Shown: in pieces, positions 63,820 to 64,000 of the stretch
Layout of the letters: the number at the start of each line of letters is the position of its first letter
Position numbering within the stretch: position 1 is the first letter of the stretch
Assembly: GCA_017416845.1 (NCBI GenBank)
Contig: JAFQBA010000112.1
Location: 19,406-83,405 of the forward strand
Direction of reading: 5' to 3'
Origin: Clostridia bacterium
GTDB lineage: Bacteria > Bacillota > Clostridia > UMGS1810
Length of the DNA stretch: 64,000 bases
Translations under genes and position numbers: made by a program
Notes under the pieces: generated by a model
The model's input: the letters and a program-made list of their open reading frames with translations, nothing else
The model's database searches: none
What the model was told of the DNA's origin: nothing

Positions 63820-63862
63820 AAAAGAAAACATGCTGAAAAAAGTTTTACAGCATGTTTTCTTT
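63820..63862 (+). terminator. Terminator after ribU
   Basis: AAAGAAAACATGCTG pairs with CAGCATGTTTTCTTT, a perfect 15-bp stem, about 57 bases after the ribU stop. Confidence 0.75.
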
Positions 63863-63876
63863 AGCTTGTATATGAA

Positions 63877-64000
63877 AACCCCCGGATTGTCCGGGGGTTC
63901 GATAAAGCTTTTAGCTATAAATCTTGGAAATTAAAACTCCTTTTGATATAATTAAATTGCGGCTACCAACTGCAATATAAAATAATCAAAAGGAGGTCAT
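63877..64000 (+). mobile_element. Probable left end of an IS200/IS605-type element
   Basis: A strong hairpin (AACCCCCGGA with TCCGGGGGTT, 63877-63899) is followed by an inverted repeat whose left arm CTCCTTTTGAT (63937-63947) pairs with ATCAAAAGGAG (63985-63995), covering the RBS GGAGG (63992-63996); ATTGC/GCAAT pair inside. A terminal hairpin plus an RBS-hiding stem before the transposase is the known layout of IS200. The transposase itself would lie just past the window, so this is not proven. Confidence 0.45.

Noticed and set aside
1..64000. CRISPR arrays, toxin-antitoxin modules or prophage genes
   Set aside because: No spaced direct repeats, cas genes, integrase or phage structural genes were seen; the HTH proteins have no obvious toxin partner.

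Overview
The window is about 64 kb from a low-GC Gram-positive, spore-forming anaerobe of the Clostridia. The evidence is AT-rich DNA with strong GGAGG ribosome binding sites, consensus sigma-A promoters with 17-bp spacers, spoIIGA-sigE, an oxygen-sensitive class III ribonucleotide reductase (nrdDG), an NfnAB-type transhydrogenase, Rex, a class A RNase P RNA and S-layer homology (SLH) surface proteins. An SLH-rich glycan degrader related to Monoglobus or the Oscillospirales would fit, but the species cannot be named from sequence alone.

Layout. 1-3.9 kb: the last codons of rpoB, then rpoC and its terminator. 3.9-25.8 kb: a glycan and cell-surface island bounded by two AraC-type regulators. 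Exported proteins come first: two SLH proteins, a 1426-residue heparinase-II/III-like lyase and two LamG-like paralogues. Cytosolic proteins follow: a GH20-like hexosaminidase, a sugar isomerase/epimerase, a DUF4434-like protein, an UlaG-like metallo-hydrolase, a calcineurin-like phosphoesterase and an unrecognised 326-residue protein. A PHP phosphoesterase sits among the exported genes. No transporter is encoded in the island. A 276-bp inverted-repeat element lies at 14.4-14.7 kb. 25.9-27.9 kb: a pseudouridine synthase, then infC-rpmI-rplT behind a strong promoter and an L20-type attenuator leader. 28-34.3 kb: a beta-propeller glycosidase-like protein, a YeiH-type transporter, an EFR1-type flavodoxin/ferredoxin, an iron alcohol dehydrogenase, an MmcQ/YjbR protein, a sirtuin and a deleted EamA transporter with a His-rich tail. 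34.3-37.6 kb: tRNA-Leu(CAA), rnpB, an M18 aminopeptidase and glf.

37.6-45.4 kb: cysE-cysS-mrnC-yitT, a split transketolase, a TVP38 protein, rex and a P-loop/Asp23 fusion gene. 45.5-49.4 kb: gdhA and the nfnA/nfnB pair, linking glutamate and NADPH metabolism. 49.4-50.3 kb: three small uncharacterised genes on the minus strand. 50.5-53.2 kb: argD-argF-GNAT behind a promoter whose -10 is overlapped by an ARG-box-like site. 53.3-54.9 kb: spoIIGA-sigE. 55-58.1 kb: secG and nrdD-nrdG. 58.2-62.9 kb: a cluster with a Ser/Thr-kinase-like membrane protein, two small HTH regulators, two zinc-ribbon membrane proteins and another single-pass membrane protein. 63-63.8 kb: FMN riboswitch and ribU. The last 125 bases look like the left end of an IS200/IS605-type element.

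Most of the window is ordinary core genome. The least explained parts are the glycan island, the kinase/zinc-ribbon cluster, the P-loop/Asp23 fusion and the inverted-repeat element.
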